The position numbers and the translations under genes are program-made. The notes below the pieces were generated by a model. That model made no database searches, was not told the origin of the DNA, and saw nothing but the letters and a program-made list of their open reading frames with translations. DNA of 64,000 bases from positions 186,001 through 250,000 of the forward strand of contig NZ_JBBCBW010000002.1 in NCBI RefSeq assembly GCF_037204085.1. The letters run 5' to 3'. This document shows positions 25,268 through 34,644 of the stretch, piece by piece (position 1 is the first letter of the stretch; each line of letters begins with the position of its first letter). The DNA comes from Variovorax sp037204085 (GTDB lineage: Bacteria > Pseudomonadota > Gammaproteobacteria > Burkholderiales > Burkholderiaceae_C).

Positions 25268-25927
25268 TCAGACGATGCGCTTGACCACCTGGCCTGTGAC
25301 GCGTGCCAGCGCAGCGCGCGGCACCTTGTCGGGCGCGATTTCAGCGAGCGGCTTCAGCACGAAGGCGCGCTCGCGCATGCGGGGGTGCGGCAGGGTCAGG
25401 GTCGGCGTGTCGATCACCGAATTGCCGTGCATCAGCAGGTCGAGATCGAGCGTGCGCGGCGCATTGGGGAATGGCCTTTCGCGGCCGGCCTGCGTCTCCA
25501 GGCGCTGCAACGCCACGAGGAACTGCTCGGCGTCCAGGCCGGTGCGCACGGCCACCACGGCGTTGATGAAATCGGGGCCTTCGGCATCCACCGGCTCACT
25601 GCGATAGAGCGATGAACGGGCCGTCACCTGGGTCCGCTGCAACGCGCCGATCGCAGTCATGGCGGCCTTCACGGCCGCCTCTGCATCGCCCAGGTTGGCG
25701 CCGATGGCGACGAAGGCCTGCACGGTGGGGTAGTCCTCGCGCGGGCCGCGCGGGCGACTCGTGGGAGCGCGGACAGGCGCACGGCGCGCAGGAGGGGTGC
25801 CGGGCGGGCCCTTCCTGGCGCCGGCCGGCGGGGGCCTGGCACCGCCCGCGCGCGATGGAGCGGCCTTGGCCTTGTCACTGGTCTTGGAACTCTTCTTGCC
25901 GTCCTTCGGCAGGTCGGACGTGCTCAT
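25268..25927 (-). CDS. folK: 2-amino-4-hydroxy-6-hydroxymethyldihydropteridine pyrophosphokinase with basic N-terminal extension
   Basis: A 219-residue protein whose last ~150 residues are HPPK: VAIGANLGDAEAAV, LYRSEPVDAEGPDFINAV and the metal-binding RTLDLDLLMHGN, then LPHPRMRERAFVL. It makes the pyrophosphorylated pterin for folate synthesis. The first ~65 residues are low-complexity (Lys/Pro/Arg/Ala-rich) and absent from ordinary FolK. If ATG 25925-25927 is the true start it overlaps the pcnB stop (ATGA), which favours the long form. No good internal start is evident before the core. Confidence 0.92.
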   Translation of the reverse strand: MSTSDLPKDGKKSSKTSDKAKAAPSRAGGARPPPAGARKGPPGTPPARRAPVRAPTSRPRGPREDYPTVQAFVAIGANLGDAEAAVKAAMTAIGALQRTQVTARSSLYRSEPVDAEGPDFINAVVAVRTGLDAEQFLVALQRLETQAGRERPFPNAPRTLDLDLLMHGNSVIDTPTLTLPHPRMRERAFVLKPLAEIAPDKVPRAALARVTGQVVKRIV

Positions 25928-27549
25928 GCGCCTTCGGCGCTGCCGCCGCCCTCACCGCCACCGCCAGTGCGCGGCTTGCGGCGACGGCGGCGCTTGCGCG
26001 GTGCGGCCGCTTCGCCATCGGGCGGCACGGCACCGGCCTCGACTTCCGCTTCCGCCTCGTCGTCGTCCTGCCGCGGCTCGGCGTCGGCCAGGCGCTGGCG
26101 CGCCGCCGGTTCACCGCGGGGCTTCGGCGCCACGGGGTCGCGCGTGCGCACGCGCTGGCGGGTCTTTTGTTCGTCGCGCACCTGCTCCAGCAGGTCTTGC
26201 CGGCGCACGTCGTCGGCGGTGCTGAACTCCTGCCACCACTCGGCAATGGCCTCGCTGACCTCGCCCACGTCGGCGCGCAGCCGCATGAAGTCGAAGGCGG
26301 CACGGAACCGCGCCTGCTCGACCAGGCTGTAGGGCGTGGAGCCGGTGCGCTTGTCGAAGCGCGGCTGCATCATCCAGATCTCGCGCATGTCGCCCGCGAG
26401 CTTGCCGCGGCCCGACACGTCGCCGATGCGGGCGTTGAACACGTCGTCGATCGCGTCCTGCAGCGCCGGGAAAGGCGGCTGCGGGCGCTGGCCGTGCCGG
26501 CCCTCGATGCGCTGGGCCCAGCCGTCGCGCACATCGGCCCACAGCACGCAGGCCAACAGGAAGCTGGGCGCCACGGGCTTGCCCTCGCCCACGCGGCGGT
26601 CGGTGTCCTGCAGGGCGGCCTTCACGAAAGGCGAATCGGCACGCTCCACCACCACGTCGAGCAGCGGATAGATGCCCGTGACCAGACCCAGCTTGCGTAG
26701 CTGCTCGACCGTGGCAATGGCGTGGCCGGTTTGCAGCAGCTTGAGCATTTCGTCGAACAGGCGGCTTTGCGGCACGTCGGCCAGCAGCTTGCTCGACTCG
26801 ACCAGCGGGGCGGCCGTCTTGGCTTCCATCTTGAAGCCGAGCGCCGCGAGCTTGGCCGAGAAGCGAATGGCACGAATGATGCGCACCGGGTCTTCGCGGT
26901 AGCGCGTGGCCGGATCGCCGATCATGCGCAGCGTGAGCTTCTGCGCGTCCTTGATGCCGTTGTGATAGTCGACCACGATCTGGTTGGCCGGGTCGTAGTA
27001 CATGGCGTTCACGGTGAAGTCGCGGCGGGCCGCGTCTTCTTCCTGCGGGCCCCAGACGTTGTCGCGCAGCACGCGGCCGCTGGCGTCCACCGCATGCTTC
27101 ATGCTTGCGAGCTCGCCCTTGCTGGTGCGCTCGTTGCCGGCCACCTGCTCGGCGGCGGCGTTGTCCATGTAGGCGCGAAAGGTCGAGACCTCGATCACCT
27201 CGTGTTCGCGGCCCCGGCCGTACACCACGTGCACGATGCGAAAGCGCCGCCCGATGATGAAGGCCCGCCTGAAGAGCGACTTGACCTGCTCGGGCGTGGC
27301 GTTGGTGGCCACGTCGAAGTCCTTCGGGCGCAGGCCCAGCAGCAGGTCGCGCACCGCGCCGCCCACCACATAGGCCTCGTAGCCCGCCTGCTGCAGCGTG
27401 GTGACCACGTTTTTCGCGCGTTCGTCGACCAGGGCCGGATCGATCTTGTGAACCTCCGCAGGCACCTCTTGGCGCTTGCCGAAGCGGCTCTTGCCCTGTG
27501 CGCCGCCGGCGGATTTGCCGAGCAGCTTGTCGATGAATTTCTTGATCAT
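25924..27549 (-). CDS. pcnB: poly(A) polymerase I
   Basis: A 541-residue class II nucleotidyltransferase. Catalytic motif YVVGGAVRDLLLGLRPKDFD (about 59-78) with DVATNATP, and the head-domain signature RRDFTVNAMYYDP. The C-terminal ~75 residues form a highly basic tail (Lys/Arg-rich, RKRRRRRKPRTGGGG) for RNA binding, typical of PAP I rather than CCA-adding enzyme. It lies upstream of folK with a four-base overlap and downstream of hda. Confidence 0.93.
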   Translation of the reverse strand: MIKKFIDKLLGKSAGGAQGKSRFGKRQEVPAEVHKIDPALVDERAKNVVTTLQQAGYEAYVVGGAVRDLLLGLRPKDFDVATNATPEQVKSLFRRAFIIGRRFRIVHVVYGRGREHEVIEVSTFRAYMDNAAAEQVAGNERTSKGELASMKHAVDASGRVLRDNVWGPQEEDAARRDFTVNAMYYDPANQIVVDYHNGIKDAQKLTLRMIGDPATRYREDPVRIIRAIRFSAKLAALGFKMEAKTAAPLVESSKLLADVPQSRLFDEMLKLLQTGHAIATVEQLRKLGLVTGIYPLLDVVVERADSPFVKAALQDTDRRVGEGKPVAPSFLLACVLWADVRDGWAQRIEGRHGQRPQPPFPALQDAIDDVFNARIGDVSGRGKLAGDMREIWMMQPRFDKRTGSTPYSLVEQARFRAAFDFMRLRADVGEVSEAIAEWWQEFSTADDVRRQDLLEQVRDEQKTRQRVRTRDPVAPKPRGEPAARQRLADAEPRQDDDEAEAEVEAGAVPPDGEAAAPRKRRRRRKPRTGGGGEGGGSAEGA

Positions 27550-27567
27550 TGTTGGTTGAAGCTCTTC

Positions 27568-28254
27568 TTATTCGTTTTCGAGCATGGATCGGATCAGCGG
27601 GATCGTGATCGCGCGCTGTGTCTGCAGGGCATAGCCGTCGAGCTGCGTGAGCAGTTCCATCAGGCTGCCCAGGTCGCGGCTGAAGCGGTGCAGCATGTAG
27701 TCGAGCACGTCGTCCGACAGCATGACGCCCCGCGCATCGGCCGCCTGGCGCAGCACCGCGCGGCGTTCGCTTTCGCTCAGCACCTGCAGGTGGAACACAT
27801 GGCCCCAGCCCAGCCTGGTGCGAAGGTCTTCGCGCAGCGACAGGTCGGCCGGCGGCAGGGCGCCGGCGGCCACTACCCCGCGCTGCAGGGTTTGCGCGTT
27901 GACGAACCAGTTGAAGGCCGCGTGCTGCTGCACGGCGGTGTAAAGGTGCACGTCGTCGAGCAGCACGGCGCCCCAGCGCTCGTCGAACTCGGGCGGCTCC
28001 AAGAGGCCGGCGTGCAGCCAGCCCACGCTCGCGCCCTGCTCGCGCAGTGCGACACGCACCGATTCGAGCAGATGGGTCTTGCCGCTGCCGCCTTCGCCCC
28101 ACAGATAGGTAGGCACAGGAGAGTGCGGCACCGAATTGCCGGCGCCGCCCACCCACAGTTGCAGGTGCCGCAGCGCCGCCTCGTTCGGGCCGGCAAAAAA
28201 AGCGTCGAAGCTGGGGCCCGTCGCAATGCCGATATCGAGCGCGAGCTGTTTCAT
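27568..28254 (-). CDS. hda: DnaA regulatory inactivator Hda
   Basis: A 228-residue AAA+ protein homologous to DnaA domain III. Start MKQLALDIG carries the clamp-binding QLALDI motif. Walker A is reshaped to LWGEGGSGKTHLL, Walker B to VLLDDVHLY, and the sensor 2 arginine region lies in FSRDLGSLMELLTQLD. With the DNA-loaded beta clamp it stimulates ATP hydrolysis on DnaA. A start five codons upstream (MNLPGMKQ) is possible. It is divergent from purM. Confidence 0.93.
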   Translation of the reverse strand: MKQLALDIGIATGPSFDAFFAGPNEAALRHLQLWVGGAGNSVPHSPVPTYLWGEGGSGKTHLLESVRVALREQGASVGWLHAGLLEPPEFDERWGAVLLDDVHLYTAVQQHAAFNWFVNAQTLQRGVVAAGALPPADLSLREDLRTRLGWGHVFHLQVLSESERRAVLRQAADARGVMLSDDVLDYMLHRFSRDLGSLMELLTQLDGYALQTQRAITIPLIRSMLENE

Positions 28255-28386
28255 CCCGGGAAGGTTCATGGAAGGGGCCGCTGGGGCCCTTAAAATCGTG
28301 AGGAATTCTATCGGCCCGGCCGCTTCGGTTACCGGCGCCTCCACCTCTTCGCCTCCTTCCCGTCCCTTTCTCGACACCGTCCGACC

Positions 28387-29427
28387 ATGACTTCCCCTAC
28401 GCCCACCCCGCTCAGCTACAAGGATGCCGGTGTCGATATCGATGCCGGCGACGCCCTGGTCGACCGCATCAAGCCCCTGGCCAAGAAGACCCTGCGCGAA
28501 GGCGTGCTGGCCGGCATCGGCGGCTTCGGCGCGCTGTTCGAGGTGCCCAAGCGCTACAAGGAGCCGGTGCTGGTAAGCGGCACCGACGGCGTGGGCACCA
28601 AGCTCAAGCTGGCCTTCGAATGGAACATGCACGACACCGTGGGCATCGACCTGGTGGCCATGAGCGTCAACGACGTGCTGGTGCAAGGCGCCGAGCCCCT
28701 GTTCTTTCTTGACTACTTTGCCTGCGGCAAGCTCGACGTGGACACGGCTGCGGCCGTGATCGGCGGCATTGCCCGCGGCTGCGAGATCTCCGGCTGCGCA
28801 CTGATCGGCGGCGAAACCGCCGAAATGCCCGGCATGTACCCCGCCGGCGAATATGACTTGGCGGGCTTTGCGGTCGGTGCGGTCGAAAAATCGAAAATCC
28901 TCACCGGCCAGAACGTCAAGCCCGGCGACGTGGTGCTGGGCCTGGCCTCGGCCGGCGTGCATTCCAACGGCTTCAGCCTGGTGCGCAAGGTAATCGAACG
29001 CGCCGGCGCAGACCTGCCCGCCACGCTCGACGGCAAGCCCTTCCGCCAGGCCGTGATGGAGCCCACCCACCTTTACGTGAAGCCGGTGCTCGAAGCGCTG
29101 GCCAAGCACCCGATCAAGGCGCTGGCGCACATTACCGGCGGCGGGCTGCTCGAGAACATTCCGCGCGTGCTGCCCGAAGGTACGGCGGCCCACCTCAAGA
29201 AGGGCAGCTGGCCGCAGACCGAGCTCTTTGCCTGGCTGCAAAAGGTGGCCGGCATCGACGACATCGAGATGAACCGCACCTTCAACAACGGCATCGGCAT
29301 GGTGGTGGTGATCGACGCCGCCGAAGCGGCCGCCTGCGCCGCCACGCTGCGCACGGCGGGTGAGGCGGTGTACGAGATCGGCACTATCGCCGAACGCGGC
29401 ACCGGCGCCGCCGTGGTGGTCGGCTGA
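28387..29427 (+). CDS. purM: phosphoribosylformylglycinamidine cyclo-ligase
   Basis: A 346-residue AIR synthetase, fifth step of purine synthesis. Signatures: SYKDAGVDIDAGDALVDRIK, VSGTDGVGTKLKLAF, GGETAEMPGMYPAGEYDLAG and ITGGGLLENIPRVLP, all collinear and of normal length. Start at ATG 28387. Divergent from hda, a common betaproteobacterial arrangement. Confidence 0.97.
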   Translation: MTSPTPTPLSYKDAGVDIDAGDALVDRIKPLAKKTLREGVLAGIGGFGALFEVPKRYKEPVLVSGTDGVGTKLKLAFEWNMHDTVGIDLVAMSVNDVLVQGAEPLFFLDYFACGKLDVDTAAAVIGGIARGCEISGCALIGGETAEMPGMYPAGEYDLAGFAVGAVEKSKILTGQNVKPGDVVLGLASAGVHSNGFSLVRKVIERAGADLPATLDGKPFRQAVMEPTHLYVKPVLEALAKHPIKALAHITGGGLLENIPRVLPEGTAAHLKKGSWPQTELFAWLQKVAGIDDIEMNRTFNNGIGMVVVIDAAEAAACAATLRTAGEAVYEIGTIAERGTGAAVVVG

Positions 29428-29470
29428 TCTTCCTTCCGAGTCTCGCAACAAGCGCAGCACCCGGAGCCTG

Positions 29471-30535
29471 ATGTCCAAACCGCTCGTCGTCAACATCGAC
29501 ACCAAACCACAGCCCGCCTCGCGCAACGTGGTGCTGGCCAGCTACCTGCTGATGCCGGCCGCCCTGCTGCTGGTGATGTGGCAGCACCTGCTGCCGGGGC
29601 TGCTGTGCGTATGCATCGGCTTTCTCGCCACCCGCCGGTTCGCGCGCCTCATCGGCGGCGGCCTGGGCCGGGCAAGGCTGCCGCAAGCCCGTGCCGATGT
29701 GCTGGCGCGGGTACTGGCGGTCACGCTGGTGCTGCTGGCGCCCATCGCGCTGATCTCGGTGGGGCTGTCGCAAGCGCGCGAGTACATCGTCGACGCACCC
29801 GACCAATACCGCGAACTGCTCGACTACACGGCCCGCACGGTGCTGGAACTGCGGCTCAAGCTGCCGCCCGAAATTGCGGTCTACCTGCCGGAGGGCGCGG
29901 CCGAGGTGCAGCGCGTGGTGGCCAACTACCTCCGGGCGCAGGCCGGCTCGCTGGCGCTGGCCGGGCGCGCATGGCTGGGCGGACTGCTGTTTGCCTATGT
30001 GGGCCTCATCGTGGGCGGGCTGGCCGCCATTGCGCCGTCGCCGCTGCAGCGCCGGCCCCTGGCCGCGCAGCTGTACCGCCGCATCACAATCTTCGGCGAG
30101 GCGTTCGGGCAGATCGTTGCGGCGCAGTTCTGGATTGCGGCATTCAACACCCTGCTGACTGCCATCTTCCTGCTGTTCCTGCTGCCGCTCTGGGGGCCGC
30201 ACCTGCCCTACACGCCGGCACTCATCACGCTGACCTTCGTGGCCGGCCTGGTGCCGATCGTGGGCAACCTCGTCTGCAACGCGGTTATCACGCTGGTGGC
30301 GCTATCCGTCTCGCCGATCACGGCGCTGGCCTGCCTCGTATTCCTCATCATCATCCACAAGGCGGAATACGTGATCAACGCCAAGGTGGTCGGCAGCCGC
30401 ACCCAGATGAGGGTGTGGGAACTGCTGGCGGTGATGTTCGTGGCCGAGGCGGTGTTCGGCCCGGCCGGGCTGGTGGCGGCGCCACTTTTCTACGCTTACC
30501 TCAAGAAAGAGCTGCAGGCCGCCGGCCTGGTCTAG
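29471..30535 (+). CDS. AI-2E transporter-family (PerM-like) membrane protein
   Basis: A 354-residue membrane protein with about seven or eight hydrophobic helices, including VVLASYLLMPAALLLVMWQ at the start and the family's conserved C-terminal glycine-rich part (TFVAGLVPIVGNLVCNAVIT). It lacks several charged motifs of characterised TqsA, so the transported compound is unknown. Start at ATG 29471 with the stretch before it matching no protein. It follows purM closely on the same strand. Confidence 0.8.
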   Translation: MSKPLVVNIDTKPQPASRNVVLASYLLMPAALLLVMWQHLLPGLLCVCIGFLATRRFARLIGGGLGRARLPQARADVLARVLAVTLVLLAPIALISVGLSQAREYIVDAPDQYRELLDYTARTVLELRLKLPPEIAVYLPEGAAEVQRVVANYLRAQAGSLALAGRAWLGGLLFAYVGLIVGGLAAIAPSPLQRRPLAAQLYRRITIFGEAFGQIVAAQFWIAAFNTLLTAIFLLFLLPLWGPHLPYTPALITLTFVAGLVPIVGNLVCNAVITLVALSVSPITALACLVFLIIIHKAEYVINAKVVGSRTQMRVWELLAVMFVAEAVFGPAGLVAAPLFYAYLKKELQAAGLV

Positions 30536-30643
30536 CTCCAATGTCCTGATTTGATCGGTTCTGGTCCGCTTTGGCGCGGACCACGGGCTGGCGGCACAAA
30601 AGAATAGGGGCATCATTCACTCCGCCCTTCGAGCCCCATACCC

Positions 30644-31228
30644 ATGAAATCGTGTCTGATAGTGATCGACGCGCAGGAATCCTTCCGCCAGCGCGCCTAC
30701 TGGTCCGAAGAAGTTGCGCGGCCTTATTTCGCGGCCCAGAACGCGCTGATCGAAGGCTGCGCGGCCGCCGGCATTCCGATCGTGCGGGTCTTCCATGTCG
30801 ATGAGCCTGCCCTCGCAAGCCACCCCTTCGCCGTCGAGTCGGGCCTGGTGCGGCCGATCGAAGGCCTGGCGGCATTCGAAGCCGCGGCCACATTCACCAA
30901 GCACCGCCACAGCGCGCTGGTCAACAGCGGGCTCGACATCTGGCTCACGCAGCAAGGCATCGGCCGGCTGATCGTGAGCGGCATCCGCACCGAGCAATGC
31001 TGCGAAACCACCACGCGCCATGCTTCCGATCTGGGCTGGGAAGTCGACTACGTGACCGAGGCCACGCTCACTTTCGACATGGTGCAACCCGACGGCCGCC
31101 CGCTTGCCGTGGCCGACATCAAGGCCCGCACGGCGGCTGTGCTGGATGGCCGGTTCGCCACCGTCTGCACCGTGGCACAGGCGCTCGAACGCGCCGGCGC
31201 CCTCTCCGCCGAGACCGTGGCGGCATGA
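30644..31228 (+). CDS. cysteine hydrolase of the isochorismatase family
   Basis: A 194-residue hydrolase with the Asp-Lys-Cys triad: CLIVIDAQESF (Asp near residue 9), FTKHRHSAL (Lys near 86) and SGIRTEQCCETT (nucleophile Cys near 119). Family members hydrolyse amides or vinyl ethers (nicotinamidase, isochorismatase, N-carbamoyl compounds). The cis-peptide signature SGIRTEQCCE differs from pncA. It is ATGA-coupled to a PfpI-like gene and sits upstream of a GlxA-type regulator. Confidence 0.88.
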   Translation: MKSCLIVIDAQESFRQRAYWSEEVARPYFAAQNALIEGCAAAGIPIVRVFHVDEPALASHPFAVESGLVRPIEGLAAFEAAATFTKHRHSALVNSGLDIWLTQQGIGRLIVSGIRTEQCCETTTRHASDLGWEVDYVTEATLTFDMVQPDGRPLAVADIKARTAAVLDGRFATVCTVAQALERAGALSAETVAA

Positions 31229-31851
31229 CGTTGCGGGTACTGATCCTTGCCTTCGACGGCATCGAGGCGCTCGACTTTGCGGGCCCCTTCGAGGTGTTCA
31301 CCACGGCAAGCCGCGTCAGCCAGCGTTTGAATCCCGGCACGGAGGCGCCGTTCGAGGTCGCCTCCGTGGCGCTCGCAAGCGCGGGCCAGCCCGTGCAGGC
31401 ACGAGCCGGCCTGCGCCTGCTGGCGGACCACGACCTGGCCGGCAACCCCGCGGCCGACCTCTTGATCGTGCCCGGCGGCGTGGTCGATGCGCCGATGGCA
31501 AGCGCCGCCACCCTGCGCTGGATTACGGAATGCGCGGCCGGCGCACAGCTGGTCGCCTCGGTATGCACGGGCGCGTTCCTGCTCGCAAAAAGCGGCGTGG
31601 TCACGCGAGAGGCCGTGACCACCCACTGGGAAGACATTGCAGACCTGCGCGAACAGTTTCCGCTGCTGGATGTGCGCGAGGGCGAACGCTGGATCGACAG
31701 CGGTCGCGTCGTCAGCTCCGCGGGTATCAGCGCAGGCATCGACATGAGCCTGTACCTGGTCGAGCGGCTGGCCGGCCGCGCGCTGGCCGAACGCACGGCG
31801 CGCCAGATGGACTACGCATGGACCTCCAGCAGCAGCACCCCATCCGCGTAG
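31225..31851 (+). CDS. DJ-1/PfpI family protein
   Basis: A 208-residue class I glutamine amidotransferase-like protein. The nucleophile elbow is LVASVCTGAFLLAKSG with Cys near 113, followed by THWEDIADLREQFP, which resembles isonitrile hydratase-like members (from memory). Start ATG 31225 overlaps the upstream stop, and the end overlaps the start of the regulator gene by 34 bases. Confidence 0.87.
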   Translation: MTLRVLILAFDGIEALDFAGPFEVFTTASRVSQRLNPGTEAPFEVASVALASAGQPVQARAGLRLLADHDLAGNPAADLLIVPGGVVDAPMASAATLRWITECAAGAQLVASVCTGAFLLAKSGVVTREAVTTHWEDIADLREQFPLLDVREGERWIDSGRVVSSAGISAGIDMSLYLVERLAGRALAERTARQMDYAWTSSSSTPSA

Positions 31852-32816
31852 TGTTCGTGCTGCTGCCGGGCAGCCTGGTGCTCGACTGGGCTGGGCCCGC
31901 CGAGGCGTTGCGCATCGCCAACCAGCGGCTGCGCGCCGCCGGCCAGCCGGAGCGCTTCGAGATCGAATTCGCGAGCCCGCGGCCCACCTCCGTCGGCTCG
32001 GTGGGCGTGGCGCTTGCCAACCTTGCGCCCTTGCCGGCGCAATGGCACGGGCCGGCGTGGCTGGTGCTGGTCGGGCTGCCCGGCGACGTCATCGCGATCG
32101 ACAACGCCGAGACGCAAGACCTGTTGCACTGGCTGCGCGGCCAGCGCTTCGAACGCGGCCGGCTCGAGCTGGTTACCGTGTGCGCCGGCGCCCTGCTGGC
32201 GGCGCATGCGGGCGCGCTCTCCGGCCGGCGCGCCACCACGCACCACCATCACCTGGACGAGCTGCGCGCGGTGGAGCCGCGCTGCGATGTGGTCGCCAAC
32301 CGCGTGTTCGTGATCGACCCGCCCGTCTACAGCAGCGCGGGCGTCACGACCGGCATCGACCTGGTGCTGCACCGCATCGCGGATGTGTGCGGCGAAGCGC
32401 TCGCGGCGCAGGTGGCGCAGACGATGGTGGTGGCGCAGCGGCGCGGCCCGCACGACCCGGAGCTTTCGCCCTTTCTTGCATACCGGAACCATCTGCATGC
32501 CGCCCTGCACCGCGTGCAGGACGCCGTCAGCGAGCAGCCCCAGGCCGACTGGAACGTGCCTCGCATGGCGGAGGTGGCCCACACCTCGGCGCGGCACCTG
32601 ACGCGACTGTTCGTGGAACACGCGGGCGTGGCGCCCCTGGCCTACCTGCGCCGGCTGCGGCTGGCGGCCGCACAGCTCGCGCTGGCCTCGGGCGCGAGCG
32701 TGACGCGGGCGGCGGAAATTTCGGGCTTCGGCTCGGACACGCAACTGCGGCGCGCGTGGCATCAGTTCGGATTGCCGGGCTCGCCTTCGGCTGCCACGCC
32801 TGCGCCGACTGCCTAG
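31818..32816 (+). CDS. GlxA-type AraC-family transcriptional regulator (DJ-1-like sensor domain)
   Basis: A 332-residue protein. Residues ~8-190 form a DJ-1/PfpI-like domain (VFVLLPGSLVLDWAGPAEAL, and LVTVCAGALLAAHAGALSG with a Cys at the elbow). The last ~100 residues are an AraC DNA-binding domain with two helix-turn-helix units (MAEVAHTSARHLTRLFVEHA and VTRAAEISGFGSDTQLRRAW). Sensor domain and upstream enzyme belong to the same superfamily. It probably controls the preceding two genes. Confidence 0.87.
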   Translation: MDLQQQHPIRVVFVLLPGSLVLDWAGPAEALRIANQRLRAAGQPERFEIEFASPRPTSVGSVGVALANLAPLPAQWHGPAWLVLVGLPGDVIAIDNAETQDLLHWLRGQRFERGRLELVTVCAGALLAAHAGALSGRRATTHHHHLDELRAVEPRCDVVANRVFVIDPPVYSSAGVTTGIDLVLHRIADVCGEALAAQVAQTMVVAQRRGPHDPELSPFLAYRNHLHAALHRVQDAVSEQPQADWNVPRMAEVAHTSARHLTRLFVEHAGVAPLAYLRRLRLAAAQLALASGASVTRAAEISGFGSDTQLRRAWHQFGLPGSPSAATPAPTA

Positions 32817-32829
32817 CAAGGCAGCGCAG

Positions 32830-34128
32830 TCAGGCAGGCGGAAGGAGGCAGGCGCGTGCCCGCGCCTGCAGCAGCGTCCGCTCGCGCGTGTTGCGCGTAA
32901 GCGCGGCGGCGCGATCGAATTCCTTGCGCGCCTCGTCGTGGCGGCCCAGCTTGAAAAGCAGGTCGCCGCGCACCGCCGGCAGCAAGTGATAGCCCTGCAA
33001 TGCGGGCTCGCCGAGCAGCGCGTCCACGACCTCCAGCCCCGTCGCCGGCCCGAACGCCATGGACAGCGCCACGGCGCGGTTGAGCTCGACGACAGGCGAC
33101 GGAGAAAGCTCGGCCAGCGCGTCGTACAACGCCGCAATGCGGGACCAATCGGTCTCGCCGGCCGTCCGCGCGCGGGCGTGGCAAGCGGCAATAGCCGCTT
33201 GCAAGGCATAGGGCCCCAAGGCTCCGCCGAGCGCCTCCGCACGCGCGAGCGCCGCCAGGCCGCGGCGAATCAGCATGTGGTCCCAGCGCGCGCGGTTCTG
33301 CTCCAGCAGCAGCACCGGTTCGCCCGACGGGCCGATACGGGCCGCCGTGCGGGACGCCTGTATTTCCATCAACGCCACCAGGCCGTGCACTTCCGACGCA
33401 TCGGGCACGAGCTCGGCCACGATGCGGCCGAGGCGCATGGCTTCGTCGCACAGCGCGGGCCGCATCCAGTCGTCACCCGCCGTGGCCGAGTAGCCTTCGT
33501 TGAAGATCAGGTAGAGCACCTCGAGCACCGAGGCGAGCCGCGCCTCGAGCTCGTGCCGGCGCGGCACCTCGAACGGCACGCGCGCTTCGAGAAGGCTGCG
33601 CTTGGCGCGCACGATCCGCTGCGCCACCGTGGCCTCGGGCACGAGGAAAGCTCGGGCAATCTCGTCCGTCGTGAGGCCGCCCATCAGGCGCAGCGTGAGC
33701 GCCACACGCGCCTCCGTCGAAAGCACCGGGTGACACGCCGTGAACACCAGCCGCAACAGGTCGTCGCCGATGTCGTCGTCGAGCGCGGCATCGACCGCTT
33801 CGGCTAAATCGGCTTGCGCCATTGCGTGCTGTGCGTCGAGCTCGCGGCCGATCTCGCCGGCCTTGTGCTCGGCCATCTGCCGATGGCGCAGCCGGTCGAG
33901 CGCGCGGCGCTTGGCCACGGCGGTGAGCCAGGCGGCGGGGTTGTCGGGCACGCCATTTTCGCTCCATTGCTCCAGGGCCGAGACCAGCGCGTCCTGGGCC
34001 AGCTCTTCGGCCAGGCCCACGTCGCGCACCATGCGCGCAACGGTGGCGATGATCTTCGCGGACTCGATGCGCCACACCGCCTCGATGGTGCGGTGGATGG
34101 CGGCGTGGTCCGGAGGCGCGGTGCTCAT
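32830..34128 (-). CDS. ECF sigma factor, ECF42 type with long C-terminal domain
   Basis: A 432-residue sigma factor. Sigma-70 region 2 covers about residues 10-85 (KIIATVARMVRDVGLAEELA, and WLTAVAKRRALDRLR) and region 4 about 135-190 (ALTLRLMGGLTTDEIARAFL). The extra ~230 residues form a helical, TPR-like domain conserved in ECF42, which replaces an anti-sigma factor. The two genes upstream on the same strand encode DGPF proteins, the hallmark partners of ECF42. It is last in this three-gene operon; 61 bases separate it from the first partner. Confidence 0.9.
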   Translation of the reverse strand: MSTAPPDHAAIHRTIEAVWRIESAKIIATVARMVRDVGLAEELAQDALVSALEQWSENGVPDNPAAWLTAVAKRRALDRLRHRQMAEHKAGEIGRELDAQHAMAQADLAEAVDAALDDDIGDDLLRLVFTACHPVLSTEARVALTLRLMGGLTTDEIARAFLVPEATVAQRIVRAKRSLLEARVPFEVPRRHELEARLASVLEVLYLIFNEGYSATAGDDWMRPALCDEAMRLGRIVAELVPDASEVHGLVALMEIQASRTAARIGPSGEPVLLLEQNRARWDHMLIRRGLAALARAEALGGALGPYALQAAIAACHARARTAGETDWSRIAALYDALAELSPSPVVELNRAVALSMAFGPATGLEVVDALLGEPALQGYHLLPAVRGDLLFKLGRHDEARKEFDRAAALTRNTRERTLLQARARACLLPPA

Positions 34129-34189
34129 CGGGCAAGCTCCGTGCTCCGCACTGCGGCGGGAGCCCTCTTCGAAGAGGCCGGGCGAGGGC

Positions 34190-34615
34190 TCATGCCTGGG
34201 TCTTCTTGACCGCCTGCATCGACGCCATCTCGGCCGTCAGGGCCTGCACGTCGGGCGGGTAGTCGGCAATCTCCTGGATCTGGCGGACCTCGATCACCTC
34301 GTTTTCACTGCCGGGGCAACGCGTGGCCCATTCGATCGCATCGGCGCGCGAGGGCACGTCGATGATCCAGTAGCCGCCGAGCACTTCCTTGGCTTCGGCA
34401 AAGGGGCCGTCCACCACCTTGGGCTTGCGGCCCGGAAAGCTTACGCGTGCGCCCATCGAGGGCGGATGCAGGCCGTCGCAGCTGATCAGGATGCCGGCCT
34501 TCTGCATCGACTCGTTGTAGGCCATCATGGCCCCGACCGCTTCGACGTCGTCCGGAATGGTGCCGGGGGCGGCTGTTTCGTAGCCGTGGGGAATCATCAG
34601 CAGCATGAATCGCAT
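34190..34615 (-). CDS. YciI/DGPF-domain protein 1
   Basis: A 141-residue protein with the motif VVDGPFAEAKEVLGGYW in the middle and a start MRFMLLMIPHG typical of DGPF (YCII-related) proteins. The ferredoxin-like fold carries a conserved His-Asp pair in known YciI proteins; a His is present in DGLHPPS. Function unknown. It lies between its paralogue and the sigma gene. Confidence 0.87.
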   Translation of the reverse strand: MRFMLLMIPHGYETAAPGTIPDDVEAVGAMMAYNESMQKAGILISCDGLHPPSMGARVSFPGRKPKVVDGPFAEAKEVLGGYWIIDVPSRADAIEWATRCPGSENEVIEVRQIQEIADYPPDVQALTAEMASMQAVKKTQA

Positions 34616-34644
34616 GGCAGGTCTCCTTGACGCGGTTTCTTGGC

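Noticed and set aside
28255..29526. Upstream extension of the hda frame through the purM region
   Set aside because: The extra residues are antisense to purM and do not match any AAA+ protein; start placed at MKQLALDIG.
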